This document shows, in pieces, positions 9,841-19,399 of a stretch of 64,000 nt of DNA. The stretch is from the NCBI GenBank assembly GCA_047967505.1, contig CM106538.1. One strand, written 5' to 3'. A program made the translations under genes and the position numbers. Source of the stretch: Dipteris shenzhenensis (taxonomy: Eukaryota > Polypodiophyta > Polypodiopsida > Gleicheniales). The first letter of the stretch is position 1. Every line of letters starts with the position of its first letter. Below the pieces are notes generated by a model. The model ran no database searches. It saw nothing but the letters and a program-made list of their open reading frames with translations, and was not told the DNA's origin.

Positions 9841-11500
9841 TCTCTTTTCATAAGCATATGTATTTGCCTATGCTTAAGCTTTCTCTCTTTTTCTTTTATG
9901 CTCATATGCTCATGCATAAGAATAAGCATATCCTTTCTTTCCTTTTCTCTTATGCTTATGCTCTTTTTCCCTCTTCCTTCTCTTATGCTTATGCTTATGC
10001 ATGAGCATATGTCTCCTTCTCCTCTTTTCCTCTTTTCCTCTGTCTTTCTCCCCCTCTTTCCTCTCTTTCGATCTCTTTTCATAAGCATATGTATTTGCCT
10101 ATGCTTAAGCTTCCTCTCTTTTTCTTTTATGCTCATGTATAAGCATAAGCATATGCTTTCTTTCAGTATCTCTTATGCTTATGCTTTTTTTTCCCTCTTC
10201 CTTCTTTTATGCTAATGCTTATGCATGAGCATATGTCTCCTCCTCATTCCTCTCTCTTTCTCTCCCTCTTTCCCCTCTTTTGATCTCTTTCCATAAGCAT
10301 ATGTATTTGCCTATGCTTAAGCTTTCTCTCTTTTTCTTTTATGCTCATATGCTCATGCATAAGCATAAGCATAAGAATATGCTTTCTTTCCGTATCTCTT
10401 ATGCTTATGCTCTTTTTCCCTCTTCCTTCTCTTATGCTTATGCTTATGCATGAGCATATGTCTCCTTCTCATCTTTTCCTCTCTCTTTCTCCCCCTCTTT
10501 CCCCTCTTTTGATCTCTTTTCATAAGCATATGTATTTGCCTATGCTTAAGCTTTCTCTCTTTTTCTTTTATGCTCATATGCTCATGCATAAGCATAAGCA
10601 TATGCTTTCTTTCTGTATCTCTTATGCCTATGGTCTTTTTCCCTCTTCCTTCTCTTATGCTTATGCTTATGCATGAACATATGTCTCCTTCTCCTCTTTT
10701 CCTCTCTCTTTCTTTTCCTCTTTCCCCTCTTTCGATCTCTTTTCATGAGCATATGTATTTGCCTATGCTTAAGATTTATCTCTTTTTCTTTTATGTTCAT
10801 ATGCTCATGCATAAGCATAAGCATATGCTTTCTTTCTGTATCTCTAGACTCTTTTTCCCTCTTCCTTCTCTTATGCTTATGCTTATGCATGAGCATATGT
10901 CTCCTTCTCTTTCTCCTTCTCCTCTTTTTCTCTTTTCCTTTCTCTTTCTCCCTCCTTTCTCCCCCGCTTTCCCCTCTTTCGATCTCTTTTCATAAGCATA
11001 TGTATTTGCCTATGCTTAAGCTTTCTCTCTTTTTTTTTAATGCTCATATGCTCATGCTCAAGCATAAGCATATGCTTTCTTTCTATATCTCTTATGCTTA
11101 TGCACTTTTTTCCCTCTTCTTTCTCTTATGCTTATGATTATGCATGAGCATATGTCTCCTTCTATTATGCCTATGCATGTCCTTCTCCTTCTCCTTCTCC
11201 TTTCCTTCTTTTCTTTTTTCCTCACTTTTTCTCTTCTTTTCATAAGCATATGCCTATGCCTATGCATATCCTTCTCCTTTCTTTCTCTTCTTTTTTCCTC
11301 TCTTTTTTTCTTCTTTTCATAAGCATATGCCTATGCCTATGCATGTCCTTCTCCTTCTCCTTTCTTTCTCTTCTTTTTTCCTCTCTTTTTCTCTTCTTTT
11401 CATAAGCCTATACCTATGCCTATGCCTATGCCTATGCCTATGCTTATGCTTATGCTTATGCATGAGCATATGCTCATATGCTTATGCATAAGCATAAGCA
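9841..11500. repeat. Satellite-like block of GCATAAGC/CATATGC words and CCTCTT tracts in CACTA-A
   Basis: The landmark CATAAGCATATGTATTTGCC (one copy reads CATGAG) starts at 9849, 10080, 10292, 10521, 10744 and 10991, giving about six units of 212-247 bp. Each holds TTATGCTTATGCATGAGCAT and pyrimidine tracts. Shorter units of about 77-83 bp follow from 11241. The block lies upstream of the TNPA-like exons, probably in a transcribed leader or intron. CACTA-B has a related but differently arranged block. Confidence 0.9.
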
Positions 11501-11507
11501 TATGCTT

Positions 11508-11600
11508 TCTCAATGTATTCTCTTATGCTTTGTCAATGTATTCTCATATGTTTTGTCAATGTATTCTTATATGCTTTGTCAATATATTTTCTTATTTTTT
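11508..11600. repeat. 23-bp tandem repeat, four copies
   Basis: The words CAATGTATTC/CAATATATTT recur at exactly 23-bp intervals (11511, 11534, 11557, 11580), with TTATGCTTTGT-type linkers. It forms the right edge of the satellite-like block. Confidence 0.88.
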
Positions 11601-11640
11601 GTTTTTTATTTTCGTGTTTGTGCCTACGTTAGACATTGGA

Positions 11641-12720
11641 TCATGTCGCACATCCCACGAGTATGAAAACCTTTATAGGAGGAGACATCATGATCTCTAT
11701 TCTCTAGAGGACTTTGATTCCCCTCAGGTGACATCTCAGGGGCCTATCCCTGCGACTACCCCTAGCCCGACTCCTCTCGGACGCAGCACTACGACTACCC
11801 CTCGGGGAACTCCTTTGCTAGCAGCCCATGGCTTTGTCGGGAGTCCCGACGAGTTTGTGGCACAGATGACCAATGAGGAGGCAACGAGATTCTTCTCTTT
11901 GCTGTCCCAGAGGACCTCATCAATTCCCTCTCCTACACTCACGGCTGGATCTATTGCCCAACTGTCCCCTCATGCCCCTTCGACTGAGGGGTCATCACCT
12001 GGGCGTGCCCATCGTAAGGGAAGGAAGAGTAGGAGGGGTGGCTTATGTTGTGCTGACTCGAGAGATATAGACGAGTTAGCACACTCACATCTCTACAAGT
12101 CTCCACTTGGTTCCAAGACCTAGTACCAGTCAGGTCCCTTGCCCTCTCCTACTCCCACTGCTACTCCTCGCTCTGAAAGCTCTCGCACAAACACCACTCA
12201 CTCTGACTCTGCCACTACCATGAGTCCTCCTTACCCAGTCGAGGACCTGTTCTATCAAATCACAACTGCTGGAGAGATAATAGAAGATAGAAAGGGCAAA
12301 GAAGTGATAGCCACTAGGAGGCGCTTGATGAGACACCACTTTAAGAGCGGCATTGCTACTGATTGGCAGTATCAAGATGACCAAAAGAAGCAGGCAGTCA
12401 TCGATGAATTGAAAGCATAATACCTTAACCCCCCAAATTGGGAGTTCAATGAGAACTGCATGTGAGAGCACATGGGTTTGGTCTTGAAGCATCGTAGATC
12501 AACCTTGCGTACTTCCATCACAAAGGGGAGGGCTAAACCCAACTGGGCAAACAAAGCTGATTGGAAGTTTTTTAAGAAGTAGAGCAGGGACCATCCCGAA
12601 ATGTTCGAGGGTCAGAGGAGACCTGCAAGGAGACGACTGGACGCTGTAGATACTTCACATTTTGGTGCAGGCAGACGGTTGGCATTCGAGGCAACTGTGG
12701 TAAGTCTACTTCTTCTCATT
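11641..12720 (+). pseudogene. CACTA-A second gene, TNPA-like / Transposase_24-like
   Basis: The first block (about 11641-12123) is a Ser/Pro/Thr-rich disordered region including VGSPDEFVAQMTNEEATRFF. After a TAG at 12121-12123 the frame shifts to a helical block (12139-12420: PYPVEDLFYQITTAGEIIED, then RKGKEVIATRRRLMRHHF), followed by a TAA and a basic segment (near 12430-12700: RRPARRRLDAV). The order matches 31141-32180 in CACTA-B, and the IIEDRKGKEVI block recurs in relic C. In En/Spm the second protein, TNPA, binds the subterminal motifs and regulates transcription. That role is inferred from position and composition, not from a decisive motif. Confidence 0.6.
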
Positions 12721-13341
12721 TAATGTATTGTTCTATTTGTTTTACTACATATTACATGCACTTTATCTCACTCTCATAAATTGGGTCCACAGCAAGCTGT
12801 GATGGGTCGCCTTCCTATAAATGTAGAGACGCGCTGTGGTTTATTGAGCAGGAGGCAATGGGAGTGATGGTCGATTGGGCTGAGGTGGCTGCTTGCACAG
12901 TATAAGTCTACTCCTACTTGTAATCTCACTTTTTAAATTGTTTTATTCTTTAAGTTCCAATCTAATTTCCAACTAATATGGTTTCACATTAGAGTTAAAG
13001 CTCGAGTGTCCTATCATTGGAGGTGAGTGGTGACAAGGGCTAGGGATCAAGCGCAGCTCACGAGGGCCAAGGATCAGGCCAGCAAGACGAGGACGAGGAC
13101 GATTCGAATGAGTAGTAGTAGTAGTTTGCATATACTTTGCCATGTATATCCTTTTGTATATCGGCTCGTTTGAGCAATTTTGTATCACCCTTTTCGAAAG
13201 GGTAATTTTGTAACAAACAATGTTGTATATCTTCGACATGTATATGCTTCTGTCATTCAATCGGTTCATTTGAGCGATTTTATATCACCCTTTTTACAAG
13301 GGAAATTTTGTTATAAAAAACTTTTTTTTGTAATTACTAAA
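12721..13341 (+). other. 3' part of the CACTA-A second gene and its trailer
   Basis: Short open pieces with intron-like gaps (TTTAATGTATTG to CCACAG, then again to about 12995) resemble 32190-32700 in CACTA-B, including a GAG/GAC-rich acidic end followed by a run of AGT codons. Two TATCACCCTTTT-type repeats lie at about 13185 and 13285. Confidence 0.45.
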
Positions 13342-13407
13342 AAAAAAACATTAGTGGGGCAAAACAGGGCTTGCTGTGGCCCTGTTTAGCCCCACTAATG
13401 TTTTTTT
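13342..13407. terminator. Perfect-arm hairpin next to the right array of CACTA-A
   Basis: The left arm (13342-13370) and right arm (13379-13407) pair over 29 bases around an 8-base loop, with a core of ATTAGTGGGG against CCCCACTAAT. A related but less perfect hairpin sits at 32845-32888 in CACTA-B. The position, between the gene end and the terminal array, suggests a transcript-end or insulating structure. That function is inferred. Confidence 0.6.
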
Positions 13408-13434
13408 AAAAATTATGTTAATTGTCACTATATA

Positions 13435-13517
13435 GTGACATTTACCAATGTTGCTATATAGCCACGTTTATTAGTGTCGCTATATACCGATGTTTATTAC
13501 CATCGCTATATAGCGAC
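13435..13517. repeat. Right subterminal palindrome array of CACTA-A
   Basis: Copies of the 15-bp palindrome start at 13435 (TCACTATATAGTGAC), 13451, 13477 and 13503 (perfect TCGCTATATAGCGAC). The first copy changes both half-sites together, so it stays a palindrome. Confidence 0.85.
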
Positions 13518-13650
13518 GCTTATATAGCAACCGTTCTTTTTCGACGCTTATAAGGACGTAAATAATGACCTTTGCGCTCGTCAAAAAAAAAATTGAGTGT
13601 AAAAAACGTTGGTATTTTCGTCAAAAAATGGCCTATGCCTTGTAGTGTTT

Positions 13651-14060
13651 GTTCCCATACTATCACATTGCTTGTACCCTCCACCTACATTCACCAATTC
13701 GTTAACTTCTTGCAAGTTGGTCAATTTTATAGAATTAAGGGTGCTATTGTTGTTCCAAAAAGAACAAGTGAGGGTGGAACCTCAAAATTGTCTCTACTTG
13801 TTGATGCAACTACGTGCATTATTAGAGGAGAGCCTTTTGATGGCAATCTTCTTTTGGAACTCGATCATTCTCTATGCACCCATGTACCTTGGGCTGCAAA
13901 AATGTTAAACCTTCGCAAATGGAATGTTTCAAATGTTGTGGGAACCATTGCAATAGTGATCATTAAGGTTACTAGTGAGGATGGGATGATTGATCAAATC
14001 ATTGTTGCGGACAGGCCTACGGACCAAGATCGAGCAACTATAAGTAATTTTTTCTTGTGA
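13651..14060 (+). pseudogene. OB/RPA-like protein of the Helitron-like element, continuation after CACTA-A
   Basis: Reading in phase with 4410-4712, this part has FLQVGQFYRIKGAIVVPKR, then LSLLVDATTCI, LRKWNVSNVVGTIAIVIIKV and DQIIVADRP, a strand-rich pattern like an OB fold of replication protein A. It ends with a TGA at 14058-14060. The protein is probably single-strand DNA-binding, which fits rolling-circle transposition. The assignment rests on pattern and context only. Confidence 0.5.
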
Positions 14061-14108
14061 TATCATAGGTTTATACAAAATGTTTCAACAAATTATATCT
14101 CTATTGTT

Positions 14109-15250
14109 GTGTTTGATTTTTTATGGTGGAAGCTTGCATTTGTCAAAGAGTGCAAATCCACACTTACACAACTCATACAAGAGTTCAATGAAGATAGCGT
14201 GGTTATGTATGTGCTTAAGAATGTTTCATTCTTAAAAGCAAAGGGAACAATTTGTGTGTTTGACTTCACCATACCAGCAGAGCTTGCGGATGGTCCAACA
14301 AAGGATGGATTAAAGGAAGAATTTGTGGCCCAAGTCTCTCACTTGGGTTATGGTACAAAGATAACTCTTAAAACATATCTCTGCTTCTTCAATGTAAATG
14401 CATCCATAACACACTTTGCTTTTTCTAGGTATTTGGTATCTTGCACCTTACAAATGTGAATGCCAATTTGATCGAGCATCGAGTGCAAGAGTTGTGGAGG
14501 CCTTCATGTTAGTAGGGATCCACTTCGACCTTATTGCTATTCTTGCAAAAGTGCCCAAAGTATTGTCCAAGTTCCTTCTTTGACAGGTGACATACTACGG
14601 CGTGGTGGTGAGCATGTGCCTGTTCAAATCCAAGGACCATATGTGGATCTTGTACTTCATTTATGTGTTCCTTTTATTGACATGTATGACCAAGATATAA
14701 TGCTAGCATGTGGCAAACTTAAGTCAACAAAACCTACTGGCAGTTTCACTATCAATCTCTGTGAATGATATATTGACTATTGATATGGTTCAAAACTTAC
14801 TTTTGAATTCATCAAGTTCTCGTGCAATAGTTGTAGAAATTCTTAACTACTTCCACAAGACTTTTGGAACAACATTTACTTTGCTTTGCTTCAATGGCAA
14901 GAATCTAAAAAATAAAGCAACTATAGGACCAACAAAACATTCTATTGCTCATACTCTATTGTTAGATGAGTCCAAGTCAATTTGCACAATCATGACACTA
15001 GTCCGATTGAATATAAAGCACACAGAGCTCAACAAGTGCTGCCAATAGCACTTGCAATTAAACACAAGCTCGCATATAAGCATAGCTACATGAGTGGCAT
15101 AGTGTGGCCAATAACCACAATGCTAGCACTATCAGAACTATTGGAATCCCCACTATACAAACAATATAAAGTAAAAATGAACACATTGTGGGAGAATCAT
15201 ATAAAATGTTATCAAATGAAAGAAAAAGAACATGAACAAAATGAAGAATA
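14109..15250 (+). pseudogene. Unassigned coding region of the Helitron-like element
   Basis: Broken frames at 14109-14459, 14710-15048 and 14982-15251 encode hydrophilic, Helitron-ORF-like sequence. Recognisable patches are TICVFDFTIPAEL, SIAHTLLLDESKS and a run ending in a Lys/Glu-rich tail (KMNTLWENHIKCYQMKEKEH). I do not know a domain for it. The position, before the Helitron N-terminal-like motif, is where the N-terminus of a large Rep/helicase protein would lie. Confidence 0.4.
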
Positions 15251-15278
15251 AAACATTGAAGACCATGAGAATGACTTC

Positions 15279-15542
15279 TTGGATACAGATACTTTGGTCC
15301 ATGGAATATATACTAGCCAACAAGTTGTTGACTTTGAAGATAAAACTATTGTGGTGGCTCCTTCAGAGGGATTTGCTCCATTGAGCATTTTCAAAGACAA
15401 ATTTTGTGAGGAGCTTGCATACCCAAAACTATTCTATGGTAATGCAGAACGTAACCACAGCATTCCAACGTGTACTTCATACCAAGACATTGTAATCCTC
15501 AACACCCAACACTTATTGGAAGGAAAATGTCTTGCTATATGA
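15279..15542 (+). pseudogene. Helitron replicase/helicase N-terminal-like region
   Basis: The patch VVAPSEGFAPLSIFKDKFCE followed by ELAYPKLFYGNAER matches the pattern found just ahead of the Rep domain in Helitron polyproteins (a GE-G-x-P-x-S-I-x-x-D-K segment, then E-E-L-x-(F/Y)-P). Downstream, the HUH nickase and the Walker A/B helicase motifs should follow. Here the sequence passes directly into helicase C-terminal sequence. This is therefore an internally deleted copy. Confidence 0.6.
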
Positions 15543-16498
15543 ACTACTTATATCAATGAGACAAAGAAACAAAATCTTCATTGACCTACTAAACAGAATT
15601 AGAATAGGTCAACACACAAAAGAAGATATTGAATATATAAACAACCATTACTTGCGACAACCACTCAATAAAGAAAACATTCCTAATTTGTTTTACACTA
15701 ATTTTTTAAAAGATATTCATTAACAAAGAAGTTTTCGAGCACTTGAAAGAACCTCCACATATTTTGCAAGCAATTAAAACAAGACACAAGACTTGCAGTG
15801 AAACAATAAGTATCCCAACAAACCCAAAGAGCACAACAGGTTTACACCAAACATTGCATTTAAAGCTAGGCATGATAGTAGAAATTTGTTTAGGAAACTT
15901 GGACATTTCAAATGGACTAGTTAATGGTTCTGATGGAATATTCAAGAGCTCGAACCAAGCAATAAAGCCAAATGTTGTTTGGATTCATTTTAACAAGAAC
16001 ATAGGAAAAAAGGCAAGAATGAATAATGCACACCTTTATTTTGACCATATCCTTCACTCTTGGACTCCTGTGCTTGCAATCACAAGATAATTTCAAATAG
16101 GTAACAATTTCCTCAAAACAATTTCTCGCCATCAATTTCCAATTCAACCAGCAGCTGCTAGAACTATACATAGATCACAAGGATTGACAATGGATTCCCT
16201 GGCCTTCGACCCCTCTTCCATAAAGCCCCATGGACTCACATACATAGCACTATCTCGTATTCGAGATCCTGATCACAACCTTTTCCTTATCAAACCTCTT
16301 ATGCAACAACACATCAAAGTTGACATTCAAGTGCTTCGAGAACTTGAAAGGTTGCGCAACGATAAAAAATGGATTCCTAATAGCTTAACTTCTTTGCTAG
16401 CACCAACAAAATTGAAACAGTACAGTCCCTTAATACAAGCTCTCTTGCCTCACATTTGCAAGACATCCTTGCAGACAATAGCATTCTCTCTCCTATAA
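15540..16498 (+). pseudogene. PIF1-type Helitron helicase, C-terminal part
   Basis: The order of motifs is clear: LLNRIRIGQHTKEDIEYIN (15532-15723), then LKLGMIVEICLGNLDISNGL and VNGSDGIF (15743-16090), then, after a TAA, RHQFPIQPAAARTIHRSQGL (helicase motif V region) and LTYIALSRIRDP (motif VI). The PIF1/Helitron helicase unwinds DNA during rolling-circle transposition. Motifs I to III are absent and the frame is broken at least twice (about 15723 and 16088), so it is a relic. Confidence 0.85.
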
Positions 16499-17050
16499 TT
16501 CTATGCCTCCAAGAAATTCATCTACAAGACTTAAGACCATTGCAACTACCACAATTCTATGCAAATTTTGCAAAAATTCAGGTGTTGGACTAGCAACTTG
16601 CTACAAAGCACATGTGCAACTAATCCACGAGAAATACATTTTCTAACAATAATGTCAATGCTTGCTCACAATGTTTGATCAAAGCAACGGGCAAAAATAT
16701 GCCATTATCAATGTTTACAAGTCACCTTTAGCATCAACAACTACACTTCTAACTCTACTTTAGCAACTCCTACATGATATACCAACAACAACACCAACAA
16801 CAATCATAGGTGATTCAATATAGACTACTCATTATCAAATGGTAACAAAAACAAACTTAATACATCCATGAAGTATTACAATATGACACAAACAATCAAT
16901 GAATCAACGACCATACATGGATCGACTCTTAACCACATTTGGACAAACAAACCACAATATCACAAATTATTTGGAACAAATTATATTTATTGGTATGACC
17001 ACTCTCTTCTTTACACAAATTTCATTATCCCTTCAGGGCACGCCCTTTGA
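16440..17050 (+). pseudogene. Endonuclease (EEP/AP-endonuclease-like) domain of the Helitron-like element
   Basis: Broken frames carry the EEP landmarks in order. ILCLQEIHLQDL near 16500-16535 is the LQE(T/I)H metal-binding motif. KYAIINVYKSPLA lies near 16695. TTIIGDS near 16800 corresponds to the I-x-G-D-x-N motif with the Asn changed. GSTLNHIWTNKP and YWYDHSLLY near 16920-17010 correspond to the final D-H/S-D-H motif. Its position directly after the helicase defines Helentrons. It is more likely that than a LINE, since no reverse transcriptase follows on this strand. Confidence 0.65.
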
Positions 17051-17099
17051 ATGAAATTCACCTTGTTTAATTATTGAAGGTGGTTTACTCTTATATTAC

Positions 17100-18831
17100 T
17101 TTTAAATTGCCCCAAAGGACATTTCATACAAACCGCATATTGCAGATGGCCTCTAATAGCCTCATCAAGCCAACAAGCTACCAACCAACCAATCTGCGTG
17201 GCAATCTCCAAAACCACCTTTGACCAAGACAGCTCAAAAACATTAGGACTTTTAACTGAGGCCTCGTAATGGGCAACCCAAATCTTGTGCAGTGTTGCAT
17301 ATCTGATTATGTCTCAAAGAACATACTTATCTGAACCAAGATCCCCGTCCGCCGCTCCGAAGATGGCAGCACCTTTGCAGATGTATTCCAACCCCAGGCT
17401 TTTTGCACACTTCAGCCTAATGAGACCCCACACATTTTGGACCCATGGACAACCCTAGAATAGATAGGTGAGGGTCTCTACAATAGCTTTGCATATTTTG
17501 CATTGATCATCAACATGTAGCCATGACACATGGCTGCCTATAGGAAAAAGCCCAGCACCTACTCTCCAGAGGAAGAAATTTACCTTGCTGTAGGGTGTGG
17601 CTTTCCATACCCGAGTGAACCTACCCCTCCATGTGAATTCCAAGTCGTCCCTCAACCACCTCTCATTAAGTTTCTAATGACAGTCCTCCTTGTAGGCCAG
17701 AAGCTTATCTAGTAGCTTCACGCTCAGCTTATTCAGTGGGAAGTCATCTCACCACTCCCATTCCTTTGCCACTAAGCCATGATAGGGGTGCGTATTGGTT
17801 GGCCAATCGTGTGGGATTCTTTGAGCAATTTCCTCCATGAAGAGCGTTTCATCATAGGCCAGCCAAAATTTTGCCACAATCTGAGGCATGGATAGCCACT
17901 CATTCGAGTATGGGTCCTAAATGTCCTCCCAAGTGTAAAATCCCTTCACATCTATTCTCCCTGCAAGGACCTCATTCCCAACAGCCAAAAAACCTTCTCG
18001 TGTCCAAGCAGCTTGCCACCATATCAACAGCCTCAGAGAGAAGTTTGAATCAGCTGCTGCAGGTCTACCTTTCCATCCTCCTAGCATAACAAGTCCTTCC
18101 TTCCATGCAGCCACCAGCCTGTTCAAGAAGCTAGATTTTAAAGAGAGAGGGGCTACTGAGAAAACTTTGGTCCACATATCTAATCCTGGGAAGTGCCTAA
18201 TAGTAGCTTTACGGATTGCATCATTGGACTCAAGAAATTGAACCTAGATTTTCATAAGGAAGGAAATGGAGCATCTCTTTATTAGGACCGGGATTCCAAA
18301 ACCCCTTAATTTCTTAGGGGAACAAAGAATTGACCATGAGAGCCACTTCCATTTGGTTTTCTTCCAAATAAATTCCCTCAATTCCTTTTCTATCATTAGC
18401 AAGTGTGTCTTGAAGAAAACACAGAGTGAGAGAATGTAGAAGGAGGTTGGAGCTAGGATGTGTTTCACCACATTACATCTACCTAGTATATTCAGCGGGA
18501 CCTTGGACCAAGCTTCGATTTTAGACTTAAACTTGGACCACCACCATATGAGCCTCTGATGAATGGAGATCCCAACTCCAATGGGGACCCCAAGGTGCTT
18601 GATTATCTGTCCTCTTGGTACCCAATGTAGGCCTGTGTCTTTCATCCAGTCAAGTGGGCCATTCCTAGATACAAACAATGCCTTTGATTTCTTCAACTGA
18701 ATCTTGGAGTCCGAGGCTTCACAATGTAGTTCTAACAGAACTAGGACTAGCTTTAGCTGCTCAGGATCTGCTTTGCAGATATGTAGAAGAGATTCATCAT
18801 GGCACAAAGAGAGAGAGCTCAAGTGAGGCAA
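17100..18831 (-). pseudogene. LINE (L1-like non-LTR retrotransposon) 3' part: RT end and zf-RVT
   Basis: Read on the minus strand from 18831, the end of a reverse transcriptase is visible. LSLCHDESLLHICKADPEQL stands where a (F/Y)ADD box is expected, so it is mutated. It is followed by a thumb-like block (IQLKKSKALFVS, RGQIIKHLGVPIGVG, VPLNILGRCNVVKHIL, LLMIEKELREFIWK). Further on, 17455-17655 has the RVT zinc-finger pattern (KVNFFLWRVGAGLFPIGSHV, then CKIC, ETLTYLF and GCPW). Several stops break it. The 5' end is missing, which is usual for LINE insertions. The upstream side abuts LTR sequence at about 18835. Confidence 0.8.
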
Positions 18832-18834
18832 AAT

Positions 18835-19391
18835 CCATGTATTAGAATGAAGGAATGTCCTCCATTATATAGAAAGAGAGGATGGTGTAGGCACCTCCCC
18901 TATATCAGTGGCAATCAGCCCCTACATCAGTGGGACTAGCCTAAATCAAAAGAACCTCCCATGTGGGGGCCTTTGGCTTACATCATCACTTAGGTCACAC
19001 ACTAGACACCTCATAGCACTAGATATGCTTCTACAACACACACACACACACACACACACACATGTGACTCCCCTATATGCACACATGCACCTTAGAGCAA
19101 GCCCTTGATCACACTTATCCCAACATACCCCCCCTCAAGGGTTTGCCTCTTACTATGTCAAGGATACATCTAGTCACATAGTTTCTCATGCCATCTCATG
19201 GTGGTCACACATGCCATCTCATGGTGGTCAAGCATAAATCTATGGCTAGGATCTCATGCTAGCAAAGGGGCCCAAGGGTCAAGGTTTACAAAAATGGGAT
19301 AGATCCAACACTACTCAAATGCCTTCTCCTCATATGGGGGGCTTACAGGTTCTTGCGTAGTTACATGAGAGTGGAGCGTTGATATTTAACA
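18835..19391 (-). mobile_element. Composite LTR region, 3' LTR end of copia element 1
   Basis: The right edge, ending TTAACA at 19391, is followed by a polypurine tract on the minus strand (19392-19399) and closely matches 61998-62081 of the other copia copy, so it is the start of that family's 3' LTR. A second LTR-end/PPT-like junction (CAACA then TACCCCCCCTC) lies at about 19121-19135. The stretch is therefore probably scars of two related elements. A (CA)n run lies at about 19036-19062 and a 23-bp duplication (CATGCCATCTCATGGTGGTC) at about 19187-19232. No gene. Confidence 0.55.
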
Positions 19392-19399
19392 GCCCCCCT

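Larger units (their letters stand above)
4713..13647 (-). mobile_element. CACTA-A, an En/Spm-type DNA transposon
   Basis: The element is 8935 bp. The left end starts CACTACTACACATGG and the right end is CTTGTAGTG (13639-13647), whose complement starts CACTACAAGGCATAGG, so the terminal repeats are imperfect. The 3-bp duplication TTT is at 4710-4712 and 13648-13650, as expected for CACTA elements. The order is: left palindrome array, TNPD transposase relic (minus), central array, pyrimidine-rich and ATGC-rich repeat block, TNPA-like gene (plus), hairpin, right array. Strand is given by the transposase. Both genes carry stops, so this copy cannot encode its own transposition. The same layout recurs in CACTA-B. 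Confidence 0.88.
3880..17083 (+). mobile_element. Helitron-like (Helentron-type) element, internally deleted and split by CACTA-A
   Basis: Coding relics in one direction form a single element: an OB/RPA-like region (4410-4712 continuing at 13651-14060), an unassigned region (14109-15250), a Helitron N-terminal-like region (15279-15540), a PIF1-type helicase C-terminus (15540-16380) and an endonuclease/exonuclease/phosphatase-type domain (about 16440-17050). Helicase followed by this kind of endonuclease is the known arrangement of Helentrons (Helitron2). The HUH Rep motifs and helicase motifs I-III are missing, so the copy is non-autonomous. Just after the last stop is a small hairpin (CACCTT at 17059-17064, AAGGTG at 17077-17082) that could be the 3' terminal hairpin. 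The 5' end is not defined; 3880 is the first plausible coding base. Confidence 0.6.

Noticed and set aside
9841-11160. Regularly spaced repeats resembling a CRISPR array
   Set aside because: Units are over 200 bp, the 'spacers' are themselves repeats, and the setting is a plant CACTA transposon.
9063-11322. Long open frames of Leu/Ser/Phe-rich or Lys/Arg/Glu-rich protein
   Set aside because: They arise from CCTCTT and ATGC repeats. Frames are open on both strands at once and repeat with the DNA unit, so they are not genes.
16440-17050. Endonuclease domain as the N-terminus of the neighbouring LINE
   Set aside because: The LINE at 17100-18831 is on the opposite strand and only its 3' end is present. 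The endonuclease follows the Helitron helicase directly on the plus strand.
19036-19062. (CA)n run as a regulatory element
   Set aside because: Ordinary microsatellite within LTR-like sequence.
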